NCBI GenBank assembly: GCA_041082245.1
Contig: JBDOIE010000015.1
Span: 1 to 64,000, forward strand
DNA: 64,000 nt
DNA from: DAOTVY01 sp041082245
Lineage (GTDB): Bacteria; Chloroflexota; Chloroflexia; DTKN01
Reading direction: 5' to 3'
Positions 52,224 through 60,740 of this stretch are shown here, piece by piece. Both the position numbers and the translations under genes were made by a program. Every line of letters begins with the position of its first letter. Position 1 is the stretch's first letter. The notes beneath the pieces are model-generated. The model searched no databases. It was not told where the DNA came from and saw nothing but the letters and a program-made list of their open reading frames with translations.

Positions 52224-53663
52224 CTAGTACGCGCCCTTGCCGGTGATCACTGCCGGGATCGTACGCAACAGGATCACCAGATCGAGCCACAGGTTCCAGT
52301 TCTCGATGTAGTAGAGGTCCAACCGGACCATCTCGTCGAAGGTGAGGTCGCTTCGCCCGGAGACCTGCCAGATGCCTGTCAGACCAGGGAGAACCTCAAG
52401 GCGTTTCCGATGCCACGGCTCGTACTGTGCAACCTCGCCCGGGGTTCCTGGCCGGGGTCCTACCCAGCTCATCTCGCCCCACAGGATGTTAAAGACCTGT
52501 GGCAGCTCGTCGAGGCTTGTGCGGCGCAGGATGCGTCCCACGCGCGTGACCCGGGGGTCATCGCGGATCTTGAAGAGCGGGCCGCTGGCCTCGTTGAGCG
52601 GGGCGAGCCGCTCCTGTTCGGCTTCGGCATTGGCGTGCATGGTGCGGAACTTGAGCAGCGTGAAAGGCCTCCCTCGCCGACCGATCCGCCTCTGACGAAA
52701 GAGCACCGGCCCTGGGGAATCCAGTTTGATCGCCAGGGCGATGGCCAGGAGCAGCGGCCATCCGAGCGCGAGCACGAGGAGGCTGAGGACGATGTCGAGC
52801 GTACGCTTCAGGACGAGGTTCCATCCGCGGATGGCTACCTCTTTCAGCCCGATCAGGGGGATGCCCGCCAGCTCGGCTACATCCACCCGGTCGAAGCTCA
52901 TCTCGAAGAGATCGGGTGCGATCCGAAAGTCCACCCCCTCCTGGCGGCACAGGTTGGCGACTTCGAGCGTCTGCCGGTGCTCGTGCGGTGGAAGCGCGAT
53001 GATGACCTCGTCGATGCGACAGGGCTGCAGGACAAGGGGAAGGTCCTCCGTCCGGCCCAGGTAGCGAAACGTCCCCTCGATCTCGCTTGGTGCATCCCCA
53101 GGGCGGTCTTCGTTGTCCAAGTAGCCCACGAGGAAGTATCCCAGTTCCGGCCGGCTCTGGATGCTTTCCATCACGCGCTTTCCGGCCTGGCCCGCCCCTA
53201 CGACGAGCACGCGCTCGACCCCGATGCCGTTTTTCCAGAGCCAGCACTGCAGCCGGCGGACAAGCGCCCGGCCCCCTGCGACGGCCACGGTGATGGTGAA
53301 CCAGGCGTAGAGATACAGCAGGCGCGTGTAATAGGTGCGCGTAGCATAGAGCACGACGACGAGGATGGCTACGGCGAGCGTTGTGCTATCCGCAATGCGT
53401 GCAAGCGCTTCCAGCCAGCTCGCACCACGCGGAAGCCGGTAAAGCCCACGGCTCTCCAGCAGGATGAGGAGGATGCCCACGAGGGTCAGGCCGATCCAGA
53501 AGAAATTCTGGAACGGCAGATAGTAGATCTCGAGCACAGCGCGCCCGAGCTGAAGGTCGTACCGCAGCCAGTACGCCAGGGCAAAGCCCGCGAAGGCCAT
53601 GCCGGCATCCAGGCAGAGCAAGCCAATGTGCTGAATGATGCGTCGTAGGCGTCGACTCAGCAA
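52224..53663 (-). CDS. Polyprenyl glycosylphosphotransferase priming exopolysaccharide synthesis
   Basis: A 479-residue WbaP/CpsE-type enzyme. Four to five N-terminal membrane segments, a CoA-binding-like Rossmann domain (VLVVGAGQAGKRV), a fifth segment (TLDIVLSLLVLALGWPLLL), then the catalytic domain with RQRRIGRRGRPF, FRTM, RRTSLDELPQVFNILWGEMSWVGPRP and GLTGIWQVSGR. It transfers a sugar phosphate to undecaprenyl phosphate. I start it at TTG 53663 with AGAGGTG upstream: an ATG at 53693 falls inside the -10 element and cannot be transcribed from that promoter. Confidence 0.88.
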   Translation of the reverse strand: MLSRRLRRIIQHIGLLCLDAGMAFAGFALAYWLRYDLQLGRAVLEIYYLPFQNFFWIGLTLVGILLILLESRGLYRLPRGASWLEALARIADSTTLAVAILVVVLYATRTYYTRLLYLYAWFTITVAVAGGRALVRRLQCWLWKNGIGVERVLVVGAGQAGKRVMESIQSRPELGYFLVGYLDNEDRPGDAPSEIEGTFRYLGRTEDLPLVLQPCRIDEVIIALPPHEHRQTLEVANLCRQEGVDFRIAPDLFEMSFDRVDVAELAGIPLIGLKEVAIRGWNLVLKRTLDIVLSLLVLALGWPLLLAIALAIKLDSPGPVLFRQRRIGRRGRPFTLLKFRTMHANAEAEQERLAPLNEASGPLFKIRDDPRVTRVGRILRRTSLDELPQVFNILWGEMSWVGPRPGTPGEVAQYEPWHRKRLEVLPGLTGIWQVSGRSDLTFDEMVRLDLYYIENWNLWLDLVILLRTIPAVITGKGAY

Positions 53664-53691
53664 ACCACACCTCTGCGGTCGATCCGCGCCC

Positions 53692-53700
53692 ATTATACCA
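53692..53700 (-). promoter_or_regulatory. Extended -10 promoter of the priming transferase gene
   Basis: Minus strand TGGTATAAT is a TGn extended -10; no good -35 is found 16-18 bp upstream. Confidence 0.6.
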
Positions 53701-54027
53701 CAACCGTCGGCACCGGCGCGCTGCAGGTACAGACGGCACTCGCGATATCCGTAGCCGAGCTTCTACGACGTAACAGGCCAGTCGGCCGGCCGGCCCCGCA
53801 AAAGCGCCCCGGAACCGGAGAATCTTACGGGATGACGGAAGGTGCCGCTGCATACGGAGCACGCGTGGGAGTGTCGGTTGCGAGCCACGTCGCACCGATC
53901 GATGGGAGACAGCGCCACCGCGCAGAACGGTGCAACCGATGCTCGAGACGTTCGATGTGCACCTCGCGGGCAATGTTCGGCCGCCGGGCGACCCTCTGTT
54001 GGAACTCAGCTGGCCAGGAGCCTCCTT
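53701..54027. other. Gene-free region between divergent genes
   Basis: Between the extended -10 of the priming transferase and the promoter at 54028. Frames here are short and featureless, with no clear repeat or RNA. I see nothing further in it. Confidence 0.5.
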
Positions 54028-54056
54028 GACGACCAGGGATGACTTGGGTATGATAC
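54028..54056 (+). promoter_or_regulatory. Promoter of the 54103 membrane protein gene
   Basis: TTGACG (54028-54033), 17 bp, TATGAT (54051-54056). Confidence 0.7.
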
Positions 54057-54102
54057 GCTCGCAGTCTGCTCCCGGCAAAAGGTCGCACGAGGACGTGGAT
54101 CC

Positions 54103-55611
54103 GTGAGAGCTTCTCGGCTTGCCGTGCTGTTTTCCCGCGAGGCGCTCTGGACAGGGAGCCTCTTTCTCCTCTTCCTCTTCGCGCTATTGGTGCAGCCGCT
54201 CCGTTCTGCCGACTTCTGGTGGCACCTGAAGGTGGGCGAGATCGTCCTGGACGAGCACGCCGTGCCCCGCGTCGATCGCTTTTCGACCACCATGGCTGGG
54301 CATCCGTACACCTACCAGAGCTGGTTGGCAGGGGTGTGCTTTGCGCTCCTCTACCGTCTGGGCGGCGCGGGCACGGTTGTGGTGGCCCACGCCTTGCTCC
54401 TCAGCGCGGCTTACTCCCTCCTGTGGAGCGTCTGTCGGAAAGCCGGCGGCCACCCGCTGGTGGCGACGGCGTGCACGTTCGCGGCGATGGTCGTTTGCGG
54501 CGGAAACTGGGGCGTCCGGCCTCAGAGCTTCTCCACCTTCCTTTTTGCGCTCTTTTTCTGGCTCTTGGTACGCCACGCGCGGGGCGAGCAGGTACCGTGG
54601 TGGCTTTTTCCTCTGGGGATGGTGGTGTGGGCGAACCTGCACGGAGGCTTCGTACTGGGTCTGGGATTGCTTGGTGCGGCGGTGGTGGGGGAAGGGATCG
54701 CGTGGTTGTTGCCAGGCCGGCCGTTCCCGATCGTTTCGGGCAAGCGCTGGACGGGGATGGTCGGAGCACTGGTCTCTTCCGTTGTTGGCACGCTGGTGAA
54801 TCCGGCCGGCCTGGGAGTCTACGCGTATGTCCGCAGGATCCAGCGAAACCCGGTCATCCACGGAGCCATTGCCGAGTGGCAGCCCCCGCGTGTGGACGAG
54901 CCTGTGGGAGCGATCTTCTTTGGCTCTTTGTTCCTGCTGTTCCTTGTCCTTCTTTACCGGGGGTACCGACCGCATCCGAGGGAAGCGCTGTGGTTGCTCG
55001 GCACCGGGTGGTTGGCCCTCGGTAGCGTCCGAAGCATCCTCTGGTACACGTTTCCGATGGCGCTGCTGCTGGCCCAGTCGGTGGGAACCGTTCGTCTGCC
55101 CCGGATACGAAAGCCGCGCGTCGGCGAGGCGGTGGCGAACGGTGCGGTGCTCGTGCTCCTGCTGGCGCTCGTGGTCGCGGCGCTTCCGCCGTTCAAAGGA
55201 CGATTGCCCCTTGGGGCGGACCTGCGGGGGACCATCGCCCCGGACACCCCAGTACGTGCCACAGACTATATCCTGAGCCACGGCCTCGCTGGGCCGATTT
55301 TCCACCGGATGGAGTACGGGGACTACCTGCTCTGGCGCTGTTATCCAGAACGGCGGGTCTTTGTCGATCCCCGTATCGAGCTGTATCCGCCTGCGATCTG
55401 GGAGGCGTACGAAGCCATCTCACAGGGCGGGCCGCAGGCCGCGAATCTGCTCGAGCAGTACGGCATCCGCGTCCTGCTCCTGGACCGGGTCCGCCAGGCG
55501 CGTCTGCTGGAGTGGGCGCGTAGCTCCGGCCTGTGGCATCTGTGTTTTGAGGACGAGGCAGAGGGGACCGCAGTGCTCGCACAGAGCTGTCCCGGAGACA
55601 AGGTTCAGTGA
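54103..55611 (+). CDS. Polytopic membrane protein, GT-C-like family
   Basis: A 502-residue membrane protein with about ten segments. The first external loop, ADFWWHLKVGEIVLDEHAVP followed by DRFS, and a C-terminal soluble part with MEYGDYLLWRCYPERRVFVDPR are recurring features of a group of bacterial GT-C-like proteins whose reaction is not known. GTG 54103 is preceded by GAGG. Its last bases overlap the convergent gene at 55605 by 7. Confidence 0.75.
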   Translation: MRASRLAVLFSREALWTGSLFLLFLFALLVQPLRSADFWWHLKVGEIVLDEHAVPRVDRFSTTMAGHPYTYQSWLAGVCFALLYRLGGAGTVVVAHALLLSAAYSLLWSVCRKAGGHPLVATACTFAAMVVCGGNWGVRPQSFSTFLFALFFWLLVRHARGEQVPWWLFPLGMVVWANLHGGFVLGLGLLGAAVVGEGIAWLLPGRPFPIVSGKRWTGMVGALVSSVVGTLVNPAGLGVYAYVRRIQRNPVIHGAIAEWQPPRVDEPVGAIFFGSLFLLFLVLLYRGYRPHPREALWLLGTGWLALGSVRSILWYTFPMALLLAQSVGTVRLPRIRKPRVGEAVANGAVLVLLLALVVAALPPFKGRLPLGADLRGTIAPDTPVRATDYILSHGLAGPIFHRMEYGDYLLWRCYPERRVFVDPRIELYPPAIWEAYEAISQGGPQAANLLEQYGIRVLLLDRVRQARLLEWARSSGLWHLCFEDEAEGTAVLAQSCPGDKVQ

Positions 55612-56519
55612 AACCATCCCCCCAGGGCGATGCCGCTCGAGACGAGCGAAGCGGCTGCCCATAGCGAGACGGCGCGGAGAGAAGGTACAGGGAGAGGGTT
55701 TGACGGGGCACGCAGGAGGGGAAGCGATTGGCCCAGGAGAGCGAAGGCCAGGAACGTCCCCCACGATGGTCGGCTGAGAAGGATCCAGAGAACCCCTGTC
55801 GCCTGAGGAAAGAGGAAGCCCATCGCGGCTTTCCGCGGGGCATCCTGTCGCAGAAGGGCTAGCCACGCGCCTGCGGCCGTGCCCCATAACAGTCCCAGGC
55901 ACAGGGAGGGGATGGAAAGCGGGGCCCGGCAAGCGTGCCCGAGCCACCAGGGCCAGGCGATCAGTGAGATCCCTGCGAGGAGGAGTCTTGGCCAGGTGCG
56001 AGATCGGGCAAGCCGGAGCAAGCCGAGGAGGGCCAGGCCGGCTGCACACGCGACGAGCGGGCGATTTCCCAGGAGGGCGCAGGTCAGAAGAAGCGTGACA
56101 AGCAGAAAAGCGAACTCAGGCGTTGTTCTCTTCGCGAGTGCTGTCTGCACCTTCCGGAAGGCTTTGCCGAGTGCGCGGGCGGCGAGGGCGCTGAGGGAGC
56201 CAGGCCGGGTGTAGGGAAGATAGGGGAACGAACGGGCAGAAGAAGCGCGCCGCAGGGATGGGGGGTTGGTTGGGCTGGAGCGATCGGCCCCCGCGCCGTA
56301 TCCTACGAGTCGAACCCAGACCGTACCTATGAGCAAGCAACCGAGAAACAGGCGCGCAAGGTCCCACCAGCGCAGCGTCTGGCTTCCTGCGGCGGCACCC
56401 CCCGCGACCCACGCCAACGCGCTGGCCACACCCGCAGGTGTCAGCGCGAGCCGGATCTCCGGCCCTACGAGTGCCGCAACAGGCCCTGATCTGGGTGACT
56501 CGCGGTGCTCGGTCCTCAT
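55605..56519 (-). CDS. Hypothetical membrane protein coupled to the ammonium transporter gene
   Basis: A 304-residue protein with six to eight hydrophobic segments and an Arg/Ser-rich loop (about 75-110). I recognise no family. Its ATG at 56519 overlaps the stop of the ammonium transporter gene in an ATGA arrangement, so translation is probably coupled (two further residues if the ATG at 56525 is used). The tight coupling suggests an accessory membrane partner, which is inference only. Confidence 0.65.
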   Translation of the reverse strand: MRTEHRESPRSGPVAALVGPEIRLALTPAGVASALAWVAGGAAAGSQTLRWWDLARLFLGCLLIGTVWVRLVGYGAGADRSSPTNPPSLRRASSARSFPYLPYTRPGSLSALAARALGKAFRKVQTALAKRTTPEFAFLLVTLLLTCALLGNRPLVACAAGLALLGLLRLARSRTWPRLLLAGISLIAWPWWLGHACRAPLSIPSLCLGLLWGTAAGAWLALLRQDAPRKAAMGFLFPQATGVLWILLSRPSWGTFLAFALLGQSLPLLRAPSNPLPVPSLRAVSLWAAASLVSSGIALGGWFH

Positions 56520-57775
56520 TGCCATTTCTTGGTGTTACCGAGGGCCACGAGGCGGAACAGGAAGTAGCCAAATCCCAGGCCCCACGCCAGAAGGACCACC
56601 GCCCCGAGTATCTGGGCAGCGAGCTGGCCGAAATCGGGTGCCATGCCCGGCGCAAGGAGGAAGATGCCGGTCACGCCCTGGCCGGAAACGCCCAGGTAGC
56701 GGGGGGACCCCACCCCATTCAGACCGATTCCGAAGCTACCGTCGGCCAGGAGGCCTGTGGCGAGCATCCCCCAGAGCCCTCCCAGGCCAAAGGTGGCGAC
56801 GACTCCTGCGCTGTCCTCGAGCTTCCACACGCGTTCCACGAGGTAACTCCCGAGGCAGACCAGCAGGCCGGCCACGGCGCCGACCAGGACGAGCGAGGCG
56901 AGCGGCGCAAAGGGAGCGGGCCCGGCTGCCGCGGCAGTCCCTGCCAGTATTCCCCGCCCGATCATGTCGCCCCGCAGGCGGCTCGTGGTAAAGGCCATGT
57001 AGAGCCCGGCAACGAAGCCGCCGGCGACTGCTGCGGCCAGCGTGTTGCCTGCTACCGCAGCAAGGCGAGGCGAAACGTCGCGCAGGCTGCCGAGCTGTAG
57101 CGCGAGCATTCCGACAAACGTAAGGAGCACCGCTCCAGGGGAAGGGTTGCCTTCGCGTACCGGGTTGCGGCGCTTCCCACGGGTCGCCAGCAGCGCGGCC
57201 AGCGCGAGCATGCCTCCCAGCCCATAGTGCACGCCGGCGCCGCCCGCGTCGACCGTCCCGTGGCCCAGAAACCCTGTGCGCCCCGTCGCGGCGAGCCACC
57301 CGCTCCCCCAGACCCAATGGCCCATCAGCGGGTAAACGAGGCCGGCAATCGCAACTGTCGCCGCGATCCATCCGGGTGCGTTGAGCCTGCGAAGCACGGG
57401 GCCCAGGGCGATCGCGAGGACGCACACGGTTCCGGACCCCTCGAGCAGCAGCAGCGCGGCACGCGAGGAGGAATCCGCGTCTCGGAGCCCGATACCGCTC
57501 CACGCGAGCAGGCCGGATCCTTCTCCGAACGGCTCCCACTGCCAGGAAGCTCGCGCGCTCTCTCCCAGCGCGGGAAAATGGACCGCGCCGTATAAAAGGG
57601 GGAACCCCACTGTCCCCGCCACAATCAGGCCCAGGAGGGCGGCGGCCAGCATCCGCCCTGCCTCGGTTTCCTGTGTGGATGCGCGGCCGGCGGTCATCCA
57701 CGTCAAACCGGCCCCAAGGGCGAGCCCCAGCAATGCGGTGCAGGTTACCCAGAGGATACCCGTGTCGGCTGTCAA
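56516..57775 (-). CDS. amt: Divergent Amt/Rh-type ammonium transporter
   Basis: A 419-residue, roughly 11-segment Amt-family protein: LYPLMGHWVWGSGWLA, DAGGAGVHYGLGG (first pore His), a VATFGLGGLWGMLATGL segment and DGSFGIGLNG. In Amt proteins two pore histidines face each other; the second, usually in HGxGGxxG, is Phe here (FGLGG). I start at TTG 57775 with GGGGG before it, since longer starts would fall upstream of or within the promoter at 57808-57837. No PII gene is adjacent. Confidence 0.82.
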   Translation of the reverse strand: MTADTGILWVTCTALLGLALGAGLTWMTAGRASTQETEAGRMLAAALLGLIVAGTVGFPLLYGAVHFPALGESARASWQWEPFGEGSGLLAWSGIGLRDADSSSRAALLLLEGSGTVCVLAIALGPVLRRLNAPGWIAATVAIAGLVYPLMGHWVWGSGWLAATGRTGFLGHGTVDAGGAGVHYGLGGMLALAALLATRGKRRNPVREGNPSPGAVLLTFVGMLALQLGSLRDVSPRLAAVAGNTLAAAVAGGFVAGLYMAFTTSRLRGDMIGRGILAGTAAAAGPAPFAPLASLVLVGAVAGLLVCLGSYLVERVWKLEDSAGVVATFGLGGLWGMLATGLLADGSFGIGLNGVGSPRYLGVSGQGVTGIFLLAPGMAPDFGQLAAQILGAVVLLAWGLGFGYFLFRLVALGNTKKWQ

Positions 57776-57807
57776 TCCAGCCCCCTTTCTGTTCTTCGCG
57801 CGGCGCC

Positions 57808-57837
57808 ATTCTAACACGCGCTCCATGGGGCTGTCAA
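57808..57837 (-). promoter_or_regulatory. Promoter of the ammonium transporter gene
   Basis: Minus strand TTGACA (57832-57837), 18 bp, TAGAAT (57808-57813). Confidence 0.7.
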
Positions 57838-57938
57838 TCGTCGCCCTGGCGGATCTTGGACACGGTGGATGAGGGTCCCCACGTCATCCGGAAAGGGCCG
57901 GCGATCGGCGCCGTGTCCCGAGCTCGGTCAGAGGGCGA

Positions 57939-57967
57939 TTGACACGCCCTGGCATCCGTGCTATTGT
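57939..57967 (+). promoter_or_regulatory. Promoter of the beta-glucosidase gene
   Basis: TTGACA (57939-57944), 17 bp, TATTGT (57962-57967), about 45 bases before the ATG. Confidence 0.7.
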
Positions 57968-58011
57968 GTTCCCAGCCGCAGCGGACGAGATCGTGTCCGG
58001 AGGATTGTGCC

Positions 58012-59412
58012 ATGACGGAGAAAGTTGTGCGATTTCCGGAAGGCTTCTCCTGGGGTGCGGCGACTTCGGCCTACCAGATCGAGGGCGCCTGGAAAGAAGA
58101 CGGACGCGGCGTTTCCATCTGGGACACCTTCAGCCACTTGCCCGGCAGGACCTACCACGGCGACACGGGAGACGTGGCCTGCGACCACTATCACCGCTGG
58201 CGCGAAGATGTCGAGTTGATGGCCAGGCTCGGTCTGAAGGCGTACCGCTTCTCGATCGCCTGGCCGCGTGTCCTGCCCGAGGGCGTAGGCCAGATCAACA
58301 GCGCGGGACTGGACTTCTACGACCGCCTGGTCGACGCGCTCTTGGAGCGCGGGATCGAGCCGTTTCCGACCTTGTATCACTGGGATCTGCCTCAGGTCCT
58401 GCAGGACCGCGGCGGATGGCCGAATCGGGATACTGCGTTCCACTTTGCGGAATATGCGCGCGTCGTGGCAGAGCGCCTGGGGGACCGCGTTTCTTACTGG
58501 ATTACCCACAACGAGCCGTTTGTGGCGGCCGTCGCTGGATACCTGCGGGGACAGCACGCGCCCGGCATCCAGGATCCCGCGGCGGCGCTGCGCGCGGGGC
58601 ACCACCTGCTCCTTTCGCACGGCCTCGCTGTCCAGGCGGTCCGCGCTGCGGCACGGCGCCCGGTGTCCGTGGGCATCGCGCTGAACTTGAGCCCGGTGCA
58701 TCCCGCTTCGGAGGCGCCTCTGGACCAGGCTGCAGCTCGCCGCATGGATGGGTTCCTGAATCGGCTTTTCCTGGACCCGATCTTTCTGGGACGTTACCCA
58801 GAAGATGTACGGCGGCTTCTGGGACCGCTGTTTCCAAAGGTTCAGCCAGAAGATCTGCAGACCATTGCTCAGCCGCTCGAATTCCTGGGCGTGAATTACT
58901 ACAGCCGCCTGGTCGTGCGCCACGATCCTTCTATTCCCCTCCTTCAGGCCTTGCAGGTGCAACCGGAGGGAAGCGAGTACTCTCAGATGTGGGAAATCTA
59001 CCCTCCGGGGATCTACGAGCTGCTCCTGCGCGTCTGGAACGACTACCGGCCACCCGCGATATGGGTAACAGAAAACGGCGTCTGCGTCCCGGATGGCGTG
59101 GATGCCGATGGGCGCGTGCGGGACGCGCGCCGGATCGCTTTCCTGCGGGACCATCTGGTTCAAGTCCACCGCGCCCTCACAGAGGGCGTGCCGGTGCGCG
59201 GTTACTTCGTCTGGTCGCTTCTCGACAATTTCGAGTGGACGTATGGCTATTCGATGCGCTTCGGGCTGATCTACGTCGACTATGACACGCTGGCGCGCAC
59301 GGTGAAGGACAGCGGCTGGTGGTATGCGCGCGTGATCCGGGAAAACGCCGTAACGGTCGCCGAGGAAGCCACCCCGCGGGGAGGTCCTGGCGTTCTGCTG
59401 GAACGACGGTGA
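58012..59412 (+). CDS. bglA: GH1 beta-glucosidase
   Basis: A 466-residue family 1 glycosidase. FPEGFSWGAATSAYQIEGA at the start, the acid/base Glu168 in THNEP, the nucleophile Glu354 in VTENG, and WSLLDNFEW for the aglycone site are all present, so an active retaining beta-glycosidase is expected, with no signal peptide. ATG 58012 has GGAGG. Its stop overlaps the start of the MFS transporter gene, linking uptake with hydrolysis of a beta-linked sugar inside the cell. Confidence 0.95.
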   Translation: MTEKVVRFPEGFSWGAATSAYQIEGAWKEDGRGVSIWDTFSHLPGRTYHGDTGDVACDHYHRWREDVELMARLGLKAYRFSIAWPRVLPEGVGQINSAGLDFYDRLVDALLERGIEPFPTLYHWDLPQVLQDRGGWPNRDTAFHFAEYARVVAERLGDRVSYWITHNEPFVAAVAGYLRGQHAPGIQDPAAALRAGHHLLLSHGLAVQAVRAAARRPVSVGIALNLSPVHPASEAPLDQAAARRMDGFLNRLFLDPIFLGRYPEDVRRLLGPLFPKVQPEDLQTIAQPLEFLGVNYYSRLVVRHDPSIPLLQALQVQPEGSEYSQMWEIYPPGIYELLLRVWNDYRPPAIWVTENGVCVPDGVDADGRVRDARRIAFLRDHLVQVHRALTEGVPVRGYFVWSLLDNFEWTYGYSMRFGLIYVDYDTLARTVKDSGWWYARVIRENAVTVAEEATPRGGPGVLLERR

Positions 59413-60689
59413 ACAGGCTGACATTCCGGGAAATCCTCTTTCTGAACGGCTACTGGACCGGCCTCTCTTTCATGTGGACGGGCCTTCACGTGATCGTCCT
59501 CCCGGCCGTGCTCCTTCATTTCGTGCCGCACGAGCGCAAGAACACCTACCTTGGCCTGCTGACCTTTGTGGGCCTGGTGGTTGCGGCCGTGGTCCAGCCC
59601 CTTGCCGGGGCCCTGAGCGACCGATGGACTTCCCCCTGGGGCCGCCGACGTCCCCTGATCCTGCTCGGGACGCTTCTGGACATGGTCTTCCTGCTTTTCC
59701 TGGGCTGGGCAGGAGGACTGTGGGCGCTTGCGCTCGGGTACATCGGGCTTCAGTTGACGTCGAACCTCGCGCACGGGGCACTGCAGGGGCTCATGCCCGA
59801 CCGGGTTCCGCCGCAGCAGCTCGGGCAGGCGAGCGGCGTCAAGACGATGATGGACATGGCTGGGACGATCCTGGCGTCGCTTCTCCTTGGCCGGTTGGTC
59901 AGCCCGGCGACCCGTCAGCCGGCCGCGGCGATCGGGGCGGTTGCGCTGCTTCTGGGCCTCGGTGCCGCGGTGACCCTGGGAGGAACACCAGAGCGCCCGC
60001 GCCTCGGGGATTCCATGCTCTCGAACTGGCGCGCGTTCTGGAGGGAGTTCTTCGGGATCGATCTCCGGCGGCACGCCGGATATGCCTGGCTGATCGCCTC
60101 GCGTTTTGTCTTCCTGCTGGGGATGTACGGAATTCAAGCCTTTGCCCAGTACTACCTCCAGGACCGCCTGCGGGTGCCCAACCCTCCCAAGGCCGCGGGC
60201 GACCTGATGGCGGCGCTCGTGGGAGCCCTCGTGGTTTCCGCTTTGGGCGCTGGCTGGCTTTCCGACCGGTGGGGGAGGCGCCAGGTGCTTGCGCTGGCCG
60301 GCGCGGTGACGGCCGCCGGGTCTCTCCTGCTGCTTGTCGGGCGTACGTTCGAGGCTCTGATCCCGTTCGGCAGTGTATTCGGTGTCGGCGTGGGGATGTT
60401 CCTCAGCGCTAACTGGGCGCTGGCGAACGACCTCGCGCCGGCCGAGGACTCGGGCAAGTTCCTGGGACTCACGAACCTGGCGACCGCGGGCGCGGCAGCG
60501 CTTGGTCGGCTCGAGGGGCCCCTGATCGACCTCCTGAACAGCGCCGCACCCGGGCGATGGTGGGGTTACACAGCGCTCTTCCTGTTCGGCGCCCTGTGCG
60601 CGCTGCTGAGCGTGGTCGTGCTGCAAAAGGTGCGTACGGCCGGGAGCGTTCCCGCCGAGTACGAGGGGGTAGGGGACCCGGCTGGGTAA
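59409..60689 (+). CDS. MFS transporter, SLC45/GPH-like
   Basis: A 426-residue transporter with 12 predicted segments, the DRWTSPWGRRRPLILLG loop between segments 2 and 3, and LSDRWGRRQVLALAG in the second half. Start GTG 59409 is a GTGA overlap with the beta-glucosidase stop, so the two are translationally coupled; a disaccharide or glycoside is the likely substrate. An extra ten-residue tail ends it. Confidence 0.85.
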   Translation: MNRLTFREILFLNGYWTGLSFMWTGLHVIVLPAVLLHFVPHERKNTYLGLLTFVGLVVAAVVQPLAGALSDRWTSPWGRRRPLILLGTLLDMVFLLFLGWAGGLWALALGYIGLQLTSNLAHGALQGLMPDRVPPQQLGQASGVKTMMDMAGTILASLLLGRLVSPATRQPAAAIGAVALLLGLGAAVTLGGTPERPRLGDSMLSNWRAFWREFFGIDLRRHAGYAWLIASRFVFLLGMYGIQAFAQYYLQDRLRVPNPPKAAGDLMAALVGALVVSALGAGWLSDRWGRRQVLALAGAVTAAGSLLLLVGRTFEALIPFGSVFGVGVGMFLSANWALANDLAPAEDSGKFLGLTNLATAGAAALGRLEGPLIDLLNSAAPGRWWGYTALFLFGALCALLSVVVLQKVRTAGSVPAEYEGVGDPAG

Positions 60690-60740
60690 GGTCCGGAGGG
60701 AAGACTTCTTGAAACGCCAGTGGGTGCGGAGGAGCGGACG

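Noticed and set aside
57775..57826. A longer ammonium transporter start at 57826 giving a basic N-terminus
   Set aside because: That codon would lie upstream of the expected transcription start set by the promoter at 57808-57837; TTG 57775 has a ribosome site.
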